Below the pieces are notes generated by a model. That model saw only the letters and a program-made list of their open reading frames with translations, made no database searches and was not told the origin of the DNA. DNA of 64,000 nt, from contig JAFMOC010000220.1 in the NCBI GenBank assembly GCA_019802505.1, positions 17,501 through 81,500 on the forward strand, in the 5' to 3' direction. Made by a program: the position numbers and the translations under genes. Numbering within the stretch: the stretch's first letter is position 1; each line of letters opens with the position of its first letter. Shown one piece after another: positions 37,001 through 46,581 of this stretch. Source of the DNA: Corydoras sp. C115. Its lineage: Eukaryota; Chordata; Actinopteri; Siluriformes; Callichthyidae.

Positions 37001-38160
37001 TATGCTCATAGCGCCATCTTGTGGTGAAATTTTAACTGATTCGACTATCAGTCGACTATAGGGAAAATCTGACGAATCAGATTCGACTACGAAAATCTGT
37101 AGTTGAATACAGCCCTAGTACCATTAACTCCGGCAGATGTTGGCCGATGAGCTCGGTGGTGTTGACTTTGTCCTCTGATGCCACCGAAAGCTTGTACTGC
37201 CATTTCTCCTCCACAAACGGCCACTTCATCTCCAGCGCCTCCTGCAGGAGCATGGCCAGGTCAGCACAGAGCTGGCCTTCAGGGTGGAGATCAGAAGTCA
37301 GAGGTCAGAGGTCAGGGCAGAACCTTTTTTTTTGCACCACTGTCTTACTGTAAAGATGGACTTTGGAGTTCTACAATTGCATTCTGTAGTCCATTTGTTT
37401 GTGTTCTACAGTACATACGGTGTACAGGTCAGGACCCCGATAGTGCAGGGATCATTGGGTGGGGGCATTAGTCCTATCCCAGCAGTGTCACTGAGGTGGA
37501 GGAGTAAAACTACAGCAGCACGGCGGCACTAAAACCCCCCCTCACCGCATCAGTGTCACTGCAGAACTGAATCCACCACCCAAATGATCCCCGTTCTGTA
37601 TAAGAACCAACAGGAGACTAACAACAACAAAGAACACAGATGGACTACAGTCTGTAATTATAAAACTACAAAGTCCATCTGTATGGTGAGTGTTGGTTGC
37701 TTAGTGGTTTAGCATGTTCTCCTCTCAGCGCTAGGGATTCCCGGTTCAAATCCCAATCTGGGTGGAGTTTCCATGTCCTCCCCGTGTCCGTGTGGGTTTC
37801 CTCCGGGTTCTCCGGTTACCTCCCACAGTCCAAAAACATGGATCAAGTCAATAGAGTTCTCCAAATTGCCCCATATAGTGTGTCTGTGTGAGTGTGTGTG
37901 TGAGTGAGTGTGTGTTCAGCGATGGATTGGCGTCCTGTCCTGGGTCTATCTGCCCAGCGCCCGAAACGTTCTCCCCTGGATGGGCATGGGGAACCCCACG
38001 GCGACCCTAATAGAGGATAAAGCGGGAGATAATGAATGAATGAATGAATGGTTGCTTTACCTTTGCTGCAGTTAAACGTCTCCTCGTCCTCCACAACCGT
38101 GTGCGTCCTCAGCAGTTGCAGAACGTCCTCCAGCTGCACGGATACCTCTGCTGTCTCCAT
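28036..38160 (-). CDS. alpk1: alpha-kinase 1, complete (about 1054 aa)
   Basis: Thirteen coding exons in gene order: 38160-38061, 37276-37122, 36607-36409, 36229-36170, 35117-35031, 34005-33929, 33848-33753, 32753-32649, 32564-30968, 30000-29847, 29765-29603, 28497-28311 and 28220-28036; TGA at 28038-28036. All junctions are AG/GT with consistent phases. ALPK1 is the cytosolic sensor of bacterial ADP-heptose; it phosphorylates TIFA and drives NF-kB signalling. The N-terminal helical sensor matches (EMKWPFVEEKWQYKLSV, VVFLLDRFLYWLDGSH, RGQVLQKLG, AAELIWTSLIGF). The 1.6-kb exon encodes a Ser-rich, poorly conserved linker. The C-terminal alpha-kinase domain shows HLDDVERQMTAQFYVREFNR, VSVEPFMLGEFVKLSNNT, FTYEFSKQDEVVVDLQGW, YLTDPQIHS and the ECNSIC zinc-site cysteines. 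It is shorter than human ALPK1 (about 1240 aa), mostly in the linker. No disabling change seen. Confidence 0.95.
28607..28948 (-). mobile_element. SINE copy, head slightly truncated
   Basis: alpk1 intron between the exons ending 29603 and 28497; in the sense orientation of alpk1. Confidence 0.87.
29008..29134 (+). mobile_element. SINE 3' part
   Basis: Begins at the GATAGATTG block; same alpk1 intron as the neighbouring copies. Confidence 0.8.
29209..29556 (+). mobile_element. SINE copy, full length
   Basis: (GGAT)n tail, third copy in this alpk1 intron. The 70 bp before it resemble 27360-27430, so a flank was duplicated too. Confidence 0.87.
30061..30406 (+). mobile_element. SINE copy
   Basis: Starts at the A box; in the alpk1 intron after the 1.6-kb exon. 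Confidence 0.87.
30423..30763 (+). mobile_element. SINE copy
   Basis: Directly follows the previous copy. ACCGACGTA before and ACCGACATA after are a slightly diverged duplication. Confidence 0.87.
33021..33339 (-). mobile_element. SINE copy, tail truncated
   Basis: In the alpk1 intron 32754-33752, inverted relative to the next copy 36 bp away. Confidence 0.86.
33375..33729 (+). mobile_element. SINE copy, full length
   Basis: Its tail ends 24 bp before the alpk1 exon at 33753. Confidence 0.88.
34328..34374 (-). mobile_element. SINE 3' tip
   Basis: Only the CATTTTCTTCCACTTTATCC to GGGTCGC end remains. Confidence 0.75.
34447..34992. mobile_element. head-out inverted SINE fusion
   Basis: 34447-34708 is a + copy that stops at TGTATCTGCCCAG. 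It runs straight into a - copy (34709-34992) starting GTTCCCCATGCCC. Both lack their tails; the RNA could fold into a long hairpin inside an alpk1 intron. Confidence 0.85.
35456..35786 (-). mobile_element. SINE copy
   Basis: Flanked by TTTAATATAATAT at 35443-35455 and again from 35788. Part of the body is missing. alpk1 intron 35118-36169. Confidence 0.88.
36707..37117. mobile_element. hAT MITE at the alpk1 exon 2 donor
   Basis: Begins TAGGGGTGAGCTGC and ends ATACAGCCCTA, which are short imperfect terminal inverted repeats. It is flanked by the perfect 8-bp duplication GTACCATT at 36699-36706 and 37118-37125, as hAT transposition produces. No transposase. The same family is at 62214-62615. 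Confidence 0.88.
37354..37684. mobile_element. palindromic MITE, intact
   Basis: Arms AGATGGACTTTGGAGTTCTA and ATAAAACTACAAAGTCCATC are inverted repeats around a palindromic core (CTGTAGTCCAT, CACTGAGGTG, CCACCCAAATGATCC). In alpk1 intron 1. Four further partial or broken copies are in this window. Confidence 0.82.
37692..38048 (+). mobile_element. SINE copy, head truncated, in alpk1 intron 1
   Basis: GGTTGCTT lies on both sides. The alpk1 fragment at 18664-18690 carries the same intron without the SINE, an empty site. Confidence 0.9.
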
Positions 38161-38204
38161 CTCATCTGTGGTGCTCAGTCAGGTTTCAACGTTTCTACAT
38201 TCAA

Positions 38205-38332
38205 CCAGTTCAGATTAACCAGGTCAGATTAACCAGGTCAGATTAACCAGGTTAGATTATTAAACCAGGTCAGATTAACCAGCTCAGATTATTTAACCAG
38301 CTCAGATTATTTAACCAGGTCAGATTATTTAA
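38205..38332. repeat. CCAGGTCAGATTA(TT)A minisatellite
   Basis: About eight 13-17 bp units, just upstream of the alpk1 start codon and ending at a SINE. Confidence 0.85.
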
Positions 38333-38334
38333 AA

Positions 38335-38634
38335 GGGCATCACAGTGGATTAATGGTGAACACGTTCTCCTCTCAGCATTGGGGATCCAGGTTCAAATCC
38401 CGATCTGGATGCATGTTTTTCGGTGGCATGTTCTCCCCGTGTCCGCGTGGGTTTCCTCCGGGTTCTCCGGTTTCCTCCCACAGCCCAAAAACATGGATCA
38501 AGGTCAATTGAATTCTCCAAATTGCCCCATATAGAGTGTGTGTGTGAGTGAGTGTGTGCCCAGTGATGGATTGGCGCCCTGTCCTGGGTGTATCTGCCCA
38601 GCGCCCGAAACGTTCTCCCCTGGAAGGGCATATA
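38335..38634 (+). mobile_element. SINE copy, diverged head
   Basis: The head (CACAGTGGATTAATGG and GGTTCAAATCCCGATC) differs from the other copies, so it may be an older subfamily. The tail is missing at its junction with the next copy. Confidence 0.8.
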
Positions 38635-38640
38635 TCAACT

Positions 38641-38955
38641 ATCCATTTATTATCTTCTGCTTTATCCTCTATTAGGGTCACGGGGGGGGGGGGGGTTCCC
38701 CATGCCCATCCAGGGGAGAACGTTTCGTGCGCTGGGCAGATAGACCCAGGACAGGGCGCCAATCTATCGCTGAACACACACTCACTCACTCACACAGACA
38801 CACTCTATATGGGGCAATTTGGAGAACTCAATTGACTTGATCCATGTTTTTGGACTGTGGAAGGAAACCGGAGAACCCGGAGGAAACCCACACGGACACG
38901 GGGAGAACATGGAAACTCCACCCAGATGGGGATTCGAACCGGGAATCCCTAGTGC
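38641..38955 (-). mobile_element. SINE copy, head truncated
   Basis: Inverted against the previous copy, followed by a 38-bp + head piece (38958-38996). Confidence 0.82.
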
Positions 38956-39070
38956 TTGTTGTTTAGTGGTTTAGCATGTTCTCCTCTCAGCACTAACAAT
39001 TCGAGACCACTCCGGGGACAATAAGGAGCATCATCCACCACCTGAATGTTGAGCGATGGTGGTGCTGACA

Positions 39071-39315
39071 GTAAACAATGTAAACAAACACAATGTAAAC
39101 AAACACGATGTAAACAAACACAATGTAAACAAACACGATGTAAACAAACACGATGTAAACAAACACGATGTAAACAAACACAATGTAAACAAACACGATG
39201 TAAACAAACACGACGTAAACAAACACGATGTAAACAAACACGATGTAAACAAACACGATGTAAACAAACACGACGTAAACAAACACGATGTAAACAAACA
39301 CGATGTAAACAAACG
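39071..39315. repeat. 15-bp minisatellite with forkhead-like motif
   Basis: Sixteen regular units of GTAAACAAACACGAT (variants with A or C) begin at 39080 and recur every 15 bp, plus one irregular motif at 39071. Each holds GTAAACAA, the forkhead (FOX) consensus core. It lies about 0.9-1.15 kb upstream of the alpk1 ATG and next to a CACGTG at 39319. Confidence 0.9.
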
Positions 39316-39767
39316 GGTCACGTGGTGTTTCGCTCACTGCAGCCTCACTTCACCTTTAATCTCGATCTGACCTTCCCTGCGGGCTTTATTTCGGGTTTTA
39401 TTTGAGCGACTCGCTGATGTTTAATTCGGAATCGCTTTAAAACTCACGTTGCCGCAGTTTTCGTTTCCAAAACTAGTAAAGTTCCCCCTCACGTGATCAC
39501 TCCTTCACTTCCTGTGCTCCTGAATCAACCGGCAGGAATCGACTCATCGACGCTTTTAAAAGCTCGACTCACTAGCGACATCTGGTGGCAGAGTGTCATA
39601 TTTAAAAATGACAATAGATTAAAAAAAAAACCAACATGGACGTTCGGGCATCGAATTAAAAACATTAACAAGCGCGTACGAGTGTGTTTGTACTTTAATT
39701 AATATGTTAATTAATTAATAGTTAATTAATATGTATCTGCATTTGTCTTGTATGTAAGCTACTGGAG

Positions 39768-40124
39768 GGCGGCATGGAGGCTTAGCGGTTTAGCATGTTC
39801 TCCTCTCAGCGTTAGAGATTCCCGGTTCGAAACCCAATCTGGGTGGAGTTCCCATGTTCTCCCCGTGTCTGCGTGGGTTTCCTCCGGGTTCACCGGTTTC
39901 CTCCCACATTCCAAAAAACATGGATCAAGTCGATTGAGTTCTCCAAATTGCCCCATATAGAGTGTGTCTGTGTGAGTGAGTGTGTGTCCAGCGATGGATT
40001 GGCGTCCTGTCCTGGGTGTATCTGCCCAGCGCCCGAAACGTTCTCCCCTGGATGGGCATGGGGAACCCCACCCCCCGCGACCCTAATAGAGGATAAAGCG
40101 GAAGATACAGTAATGGATGGATGG
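39768..40124 (+). mobile_element. SINE copy, full length
   Basis: Perfect duplication AAGCTACTGGAG at 39756-39767 and 40125-40136. Confidence 0.92.
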
Positions 40125-40179
40125 AAGCTACTGGAGTTCAGGACTTTCTATGATTTTCCTTAAAGATAATTATTGTCTG

Positions 40180-40535
40180 GGCGGCACGGTGGCTCAGTGG
40201 TTTAGCACGTTCTCCTCTCAGCGCTAGGGATTCCCGGTTCGAATCCCCATCTGGGTGGAGTTTCCATGTTCTCCCCGTGTCCGTGTGGGTTTCCTCCGGG
40301 TTCTCCGGTTTCCTCCCACAGTCCAAAAACATGGATCAAGTCAATTGAGTTCTCCAAATTGCCCCATATAGAGTGTGTCTGTGTGAGTGAGTGAGTGTGT
40401 GTTCAGCGATAGATTGGCGCCCTGTCCTGGGTCTATCTGCCCAGCGCACGAAACGTTCTCCCCTGGATGGGCATGGGGAACCCCCCCCCCACGACCCTAA
40501 TAGAGGATAAAGCGGTAGATAATGAATGAATGAAT
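40180..40535 (+). mobile_element. SINE copy, full length
   Basis: TTATTGTCTG before and TTATTAGTGTCTG after are a near-duplication. Confidence 0.88.
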
Positions 40536-40649
40536 TATTAGTGTCTGTCGGTCTGTCTGAGGTTTTAATGTGTTTAATGGTGTTTATCATGTTAGACCCA
40601 TAGTTTTGCAGTAAGCCCTGCGTCCCTCATGGTTTATTCCTTTAAACAA

Positions 40650-40775
40650 ACAGCAGGTTTTTTGTTGTCTCTGTCGCTTTGCTCTTTAGGGTTTCAGGTT
40701 TTATGAAGGTCCTGAAGCTGCTTTGTGACCGTACACTGTTGTTACACGTTTTACATAAAGTAATAAATCTAAACC
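40650..40775 (+). mobile_element. decayed retroelement 3'-end-like repeat
   Basis: GTCTCTGTCGCTTTGCTCTT and GAAGCTGCTTTGTGACCGTA match 58085-58165. Confidence 0.5.
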
Positions 40776-41261
40776 TGCAAAATGCACAGTGATAAACACA
40801 CCAGAAAAAAAGCCATGAGCACATAACATCACGACGATGGACCAATTCAGTCATTAAATATTTATTGGTAACAATGGTAGCATCACAGACGATGATTTTG
40901 CGAAATGATTTGATAAAATATGATGATTTCATACAGAGATTCAGCAAGTTTACAGAGATGTTTTCTATATTGATTAATACTCAGAATCAGGGTTTAAATA
41001 TTTAACGTGTAGCTAATGCTTTGCTGCTTACTGAATAAATAATAAATAATATAACATGCAGGAATGAAAAGTACACATTTAGTATTTACACTTTACATTC
41101 AGATTGTTTGGTATTTAAACTTTGATCGTAATCCAGGATTGATTTACAATAATAAAACCAAAACCATCTGAATTTAAATTAATAAAGTTATAAAGTGATC
41201 TAATTTGCTAACTGTACTTACACACAGAGGAAACAGTCTTCTATATTTGACCCATCAGTGC

Positions 41262-41265
41262 AGTG

Positions 41266-41300
<35 letters not shown>

Positions 41301-41735
41301 TACACACACACACATACACATACAATATACATACATATACATATACATATACATACATACATACATACATTCTGATTCTGATTCACATATACAGTATATA
41401 CATACATACACACATACACACATACACACATACACACATACACATATACATACACACATACATACATACACACATATATACATACATACATACATACATA
41501 CATACACATACACATATACATATACAGTATATACATACATACACACACACACATACATACACACATACACATATACATACATACACACACACACATACAT
41601 ACATACATACATACATACATACATACATACACATACACATATACATACATACACACACATACATACATACACACACACATACATACATACACACATACAC
41701 ATATACATACATACACACACATATACATACACAAG
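41262..41735. repeat. (CA)n/(TACA)n complex microsatellite
   Basis: Mixed CA, TACA and TATACA units, downstream of lectin 1. Tyr/Val/Cys- or His/Thr-rich open frames here are artefacts. Confidence 0.95.
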
Positions 41736-42001
41736 TGAGCCATGTAGCTACATATTTAAAATGTTACTTTTTTACATTAAGCACAATATTCTTTAACTAA
41801 CATATAAAGTCCGACATGATTAGAATTAAATACCGAACACTGGTCACCAGGTGCAGGACTTCTTATAGTTTCTAATAAACTGCTGAGGGAAGATTGTTTA
41901 CTTACAGGGTCCATTCTGATCCATTCGGCAGAGAAATATTAATATCAATATTAATAAATTTTTAAAATAAATGATATGAACTAAAAGAAACTCATCAGAA
42001 T

Positions 42002-44345
42002 TCAGATTTGAGGCTTCTGCGCGTGGAAAATGCTTCCGTACTGGTCCACTCTCCAGGTGATGTGGACCCGTGTCATCAGGCCGCGTTCGGCCAGCTTCTG
42101 CGCGAGCTGATGACAATGATTACAGTTTATTAATATACCCGAGTAAAAAATAATCATTGTATTTCTCTAAACCTGAATTATTGCTGATGTTAAGTGTAAA
42201 TTGTTTGTTTTACGTTTGTTTTACAGTTGTTTTACGTGTGTTAGTTGTTTGTGTGTTATCTTATTAAATCACATTTCCTAAAACAACTCCCGGACACATT
42301 CAAGTAAAAAAAACAAAGGTTTAAACTTTAAAGGATCTGTTGAATCTCAGCAAAAGGACATTTAAATAGCAACAGTGCATGTGAATATATTCATTTGTGT
42401 TTGATGCATTGCATCCCTGTATCTCATCTCTTATTTTAAAGATGTTATTTGAGTTACCAGCTCTACGATGGATGTCTGGGTGACGGGATCAAGAACACTC
42501 TGATCAGACTTCACAAACAGTTTCAATATCTGTTTCCGTTGCGACACTAAAAGAAACCAAAAAGCACAAAAACATAGAAGCAAAATTAGCACATATGCGA
42601 CCCTAGTGGGGGCGGCACGGTGGCTTAGTGGTTTAGCACGTTCTCCTCTCAGGGCTGGGGAGTCCCGGTTGGAATCCCCATCTGGGTGGAGTTTCCATGT
42701 TCTCTCCGTGTCCGCGTGGGTTTCCTCCGGGTTCTCCGGTTTCCTCCCACAGTCCAAAAAACATGGATCAAGTCAACTGAGTTCTCCAAATTGCCCCATA
42801 TAGAGTGTGTCTGTGTGAGTGAGTGTGTGCCCAGCGATGGATTGGCACCCTGTCCTGGGTGTATCTGCCCAGCGCCCGAAACGTTCTCCCCTGGATGGGC
42901 ATGGGGAACCCCCCCGCGACCCTAATAGAGGATAAAGCGGGAGATAATGAATGAATGACGTGGTTTTAATTGTATAGTTTGTTGTAGTGATGAATAAACA
43001 AAAGACTTACAAGTGGAACAAACGAACTTGTGCAGGTTGTTGCAGTTGGTATTATTAAAGAGTCCAGTGTCAAGCATCACACAGAGGTTCCCAGCGGTGT
43101 TACTCGGCTGTAGTGCGTTCCATGGAAGGTATGAGGCGGCGTTCCCGTCTGACCACTTCCACGTGTCTCTGTACAGACCGAAATAAGCACCGGATATAGA
43201 TGCTATGGCCAGTTTCAGCAGATCGCTTTCTGTAGGATCCCTGGTACAAGCCAGGTCCGTGAAATATGTTCGGCAATAAGTTCGTGAACTGGGCCAATTC
43301 AGGCGTGGGCTGGTGAAGAACGGGAACATGCTCGTGCCCGTTTTGGTGGCTGTAAAATAACAAAGCATCAGGGATGAATTATTTTAATATATAAGAAAAC
43401 CACACAGTGTTAATGTAAATGTATAGCTCACCATCATAACACACGAAAGATGCAGACACGCTACAGGCACGAAGTATCCACTGACCAGCGTTTGTAACGA
43501 TCCCACAAGCTTGATCAACAGTCCCAGCAGCGGGTAGTCCTGGAGACCAGTGAGTTGTGTTTACAGGCTCATCATTAATGGACCAGTACCAAGTGTCGAT
43601 ATCGATGTGCAGCCCGGTCCAGACGGGAGAGGTCTCGTTCTTTCTCGTCACTTCGCGTATCAGAGTTTGCAGGTCAGTGTCATTTAGAACTGTAATCAGG
43701 TCGACGTGATGTTCCCTGCAGTACGTCTGTGCATCCTTCCAGCTCAGCTGCTGCTGGATGAGCAGGGGGCCCGTTTGTGGGAGGGGAAGGGTCACTGGGA
43801 AGAAACCTGTTGGCGGTCATTTATATTTCATTTATATTTTAAATGCACGGATTGTAAAGATCTACATTTATTTAAAAGTTAGCAGGTGAACATTAAAACA
43901 TGTGCTTGACTTTAGTACTTCAAAGAGTGATGAAGCCTTTTGCAAACTTGAGATTAAGAGACTTTCATCCTTTACATGAGATCTCATTACAATTCTGTTT
44001 TACCCCAAAATAAAATGGGAGGGGAAGGGGAAGGGTCACTGGGAATAAACCTGTTGGAGGTCATTTATATTTAATTTACATTTTAAATGCAAGGTGGAAC
44101 TACATCAGATCTACATTTACATTTATTTAAAAGTACCATGTACTGAATTGCTAAATCCATTTAGACATTCATTTTTTTTAAAATCCATTATTTAATCTTT
44201 ATCTAAAGTATATAATGTATTGTAAACAGTAATGAACATTAAATTTACCATTCATTAACACAGTGATGAAACTTCATTAGATTTTTCAGTGTTCGATGTG
44301 TTTCTTACCAGTTAGACTCAGAAGAAATAAAAGATTTATCTTCAT
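42002..44345 (-). CDS. secreted C-type lectin 1, two CTLDs, complete (314 aa)
   Basis: Five exons in gene order: 44345-44309, 43806-43432, 43349-43011, 42546-42458 and 42106-42002, with AG/GT junctions and phases 1, 1, 1, 0. MKINLLFLLSLTG is a signal peptide. Each of the next two exons encodes one C-type lectin-like domain: CTLD1 has SWKDAQTYCREHH, VWTGLHIDIDTWYWS and ACSVSASFVCYD; CTLD2 has WPSSRTYCRTYF, FGLYRDTWKWSDGN and CNNLHKFVCST. The usual calcium/sugar EPN or QPD and WND motifs are absent, so classical mannose or galactose binding is not predicted. The last two exons encode a short tail (QRKQILKLFVKSDQS, LAQKLAERGLMTR) of a type I recall from teleost C-type lectins annotated as mannose-receptor- or PLA2R-like. 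Several N-glycosylation sequons (NET, NTT, NNT). Ligand unknown. Confidence 0.9.
42612..42957 (+). mobile_element. SINE copy, full length
   Basis: In intron 3 of lectin 1, with a mutated B box (GGTTGGAATCC). Confidence 0.88.
44013..44140 (-). pseudogene. duplicated 5' end of lectin exon 2 within intron 1
   Basis: On the - strand it repeats the exon 2 acceptor and start (CAACAG then GTTTATTCCCAGTGACCCTT) and the adjoining intron, but the frame runs into unrelated sequence. A decoy acceptor for lectin 1. Confidence 0.75.
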
Positions 44346-44521
44346 GATGAAGAAGCAGCTGTGAGTATGAAAAAAAAAAAGAGAGCAGAGAGCAATGAGG
44401 GTCAAGAATATTGCTTTGCTGGACTTAAGCTTTGAACTACCAACTGATCCCAGCTCAGCACCCGAACCACTGAGCATCTGCATCAGGAGGTTTGTAAGGA
44501 AATGTCAAAGTAACCCCCCCC

Positions 44522-44522
44522 T

Positions 44523-44565
<43 letters not shown>

Positions 44566-44612
44566 TATACATACATACATACACACGCACGCACGCGCAC
44601 ACACACACGCGC
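44522..44612. repeat. (CA)n/(CG,TA-interrupted) microsatellite
   Basis: CA run with TATACA and GCACGC interruptions, upstream of lectin 1. Confidence 0.9.
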
Positions 44613-44888
44613 ACGAACATTCCAGGTCATTGTATTTGTTATTCAAAGTTTTTAAATGAACATTTTCATGGGATCATTCAGTTCCTAAACTTTTTCCAGG
44701 TCAATTTGTTTATTGGCCATTCAAATTATTATAATGACCCTTTAATTAGTTGCAGTTCTTTACATCTTTAGGATCTTTCGGCTCTTTAGCTCATTTAGCA
44801 GATTAAACACATTTTGAGTTGAAATAAAACCCATTTACATATTAAACACTGCGTTGACGCCACACATCTGGTAGCTTGTGTTAACAAA

Positions 44889-44889
44889 A

Positions 44890-44970
<81 letters not shown>
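44889..44970. repeat. (TA)n microsatellite
   Basis: About 40 TA units with one break. Confidence 0.95.
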
Positions 44971-44971
<1 letters not shown>

Positions 44972-45710
44972 TTTATATTGTTTTACACCAATTACCATCT
45001 CAGCCAAATGAATAAAAAAAGAAAAGTCTGATAAATTTGCTTCAGTTCTTAAACTGTGTTAAACTACTACGATTAAAAAAATGTTAATGAAATAATGTTT
45101 TCATTTTACACTGAGTGTGCTAAAGCTTTTTTTTTCTTCATGTATAAAACAGGTACTTATATCAATGTGGGGACCAAAAACTTTACCGATCTTAAGCCTG
45201 CGAATGCAGCAAAGTGTTAAAAACACAGCAGTGAGGACAAACCTGTAACAATTTAAAAGACTGAGGCCAATCCATGATTTAAAAATATATATTTTATTAG
45301 TTTTATTCAGTATTACATGCAGTGATTTAAGTTTACAGTAAGAAATAAAGTTTACAATAAGAAATAAAGTTTACAGTGAAGTTTTCTATATTAATAGAAA
45401 CTCAGAGGGAATTAAATGGTTATGATGATCTGAACTAAATAACATTCAGAATGCAGGGAATAAAACTGTAGACTGTGGAACTTTTAAAATTAAAATTCAG
45501 ATTGTTCTTAGTTTAAACTTTCAACTTGATCCAGTGAGTTACAATAATGAATCCAAACTCATCTGTATAAGGTAACCATACAGAAAAACATCAGAATTTA
45601 AATTACATCACGTGTTTTGCTTTATGCTAAAAACTCCGCTGAATATTTAAATATTACTACATTAAATTAAGTACAAAATTCTGTCAATTTATATATTTAT
45701 TGTTTTGAAA

Positions 45711-45712
<2 letters not shown>

Positions 45713-45777
<65 letters not shown>
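45713..45777. repeat. (GT)n microsatellite
   Basis: About 32 uninterrupted GT units, downstream of lectin 2. Confidence 0.95.
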
Positions 45778-45778
<1 letters not shown>

Positions 45779-46014
45779 CATGCGGCTTGATTTTGGGATG
45801 TATTGGTCGTAGATTTTGTGCGGACATGAATATGTTCTGAGCGGCAGATGAAATAAACCATTCGTGTCACTTGCCATTCCCTTTAAGATCCAGCTGCAGT
45901 ATGACTTTGGCAGATTGCTATTTAAATGGTGCAAACCATCAAGAGGTAACCAGTTAGACATAAATTAATATTTAATTAATATTAATATATCTTTTGCAGG
46001 AAACGGCATGGTGT

Positions 46015-46531
46015 TTAAGGGTCCCGTTTGTAAAAGATGTTTCCATCAGTTTGAACTCTCCAGCTGATGCCGACCCGCATCACCAGGCCGTGTTCTGCCA
46101 GCTTCTGCGTGAACTGATAAAACATAATGACAGTTTATTACTGAACCTAATAAATAAATATAATTAATTTTATAAAGCTGAATAATTTGCTGATGTTGTT
46201 AAATGTCGTAGCTGTTGTTTCTGTCAAATCCAGGTCTGATTGATTGCAGCTGTGTTAGTGTGAATAAATTAAGTGCTGGGATAGGTACACTCATTTTCAT
46301 GATAACACATAGGGAGTGTAAAATGTAAATAAAGCTGTTCGTCAATACAGTTGTTCATCACTGAACCTCGACCCATCGATTCAAAGCTGTTCTATGACTT
46401 ACCAGAGCGATGATGGATGACTGGATGACGGGATCAAACACACTCTGATCGGACTTCACAAACAGCTTCACGATCTGTTTTCCTTTGTGACACTAAAAAA
46501 AGCGCAAAAAATAAAAATAAATAAAATAAAA

Positions 46532-46581
<50 letters not shown>

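Noticed and set aside
39031..39405. Open frames with repeated NVNKHD, KQTRC or FTSCL units, and a CRISPR-like look
   Set aside because: A 15-bp minisatellite is open in all frames by its length; there are no spacers, so it is not CRISPR, and there is no gene.
41241..41796. Tyr/Val/Cys- and His/Thr-rich frames
   Set aside because: Artefacts of the CA/TACA microsatellite on both strands.
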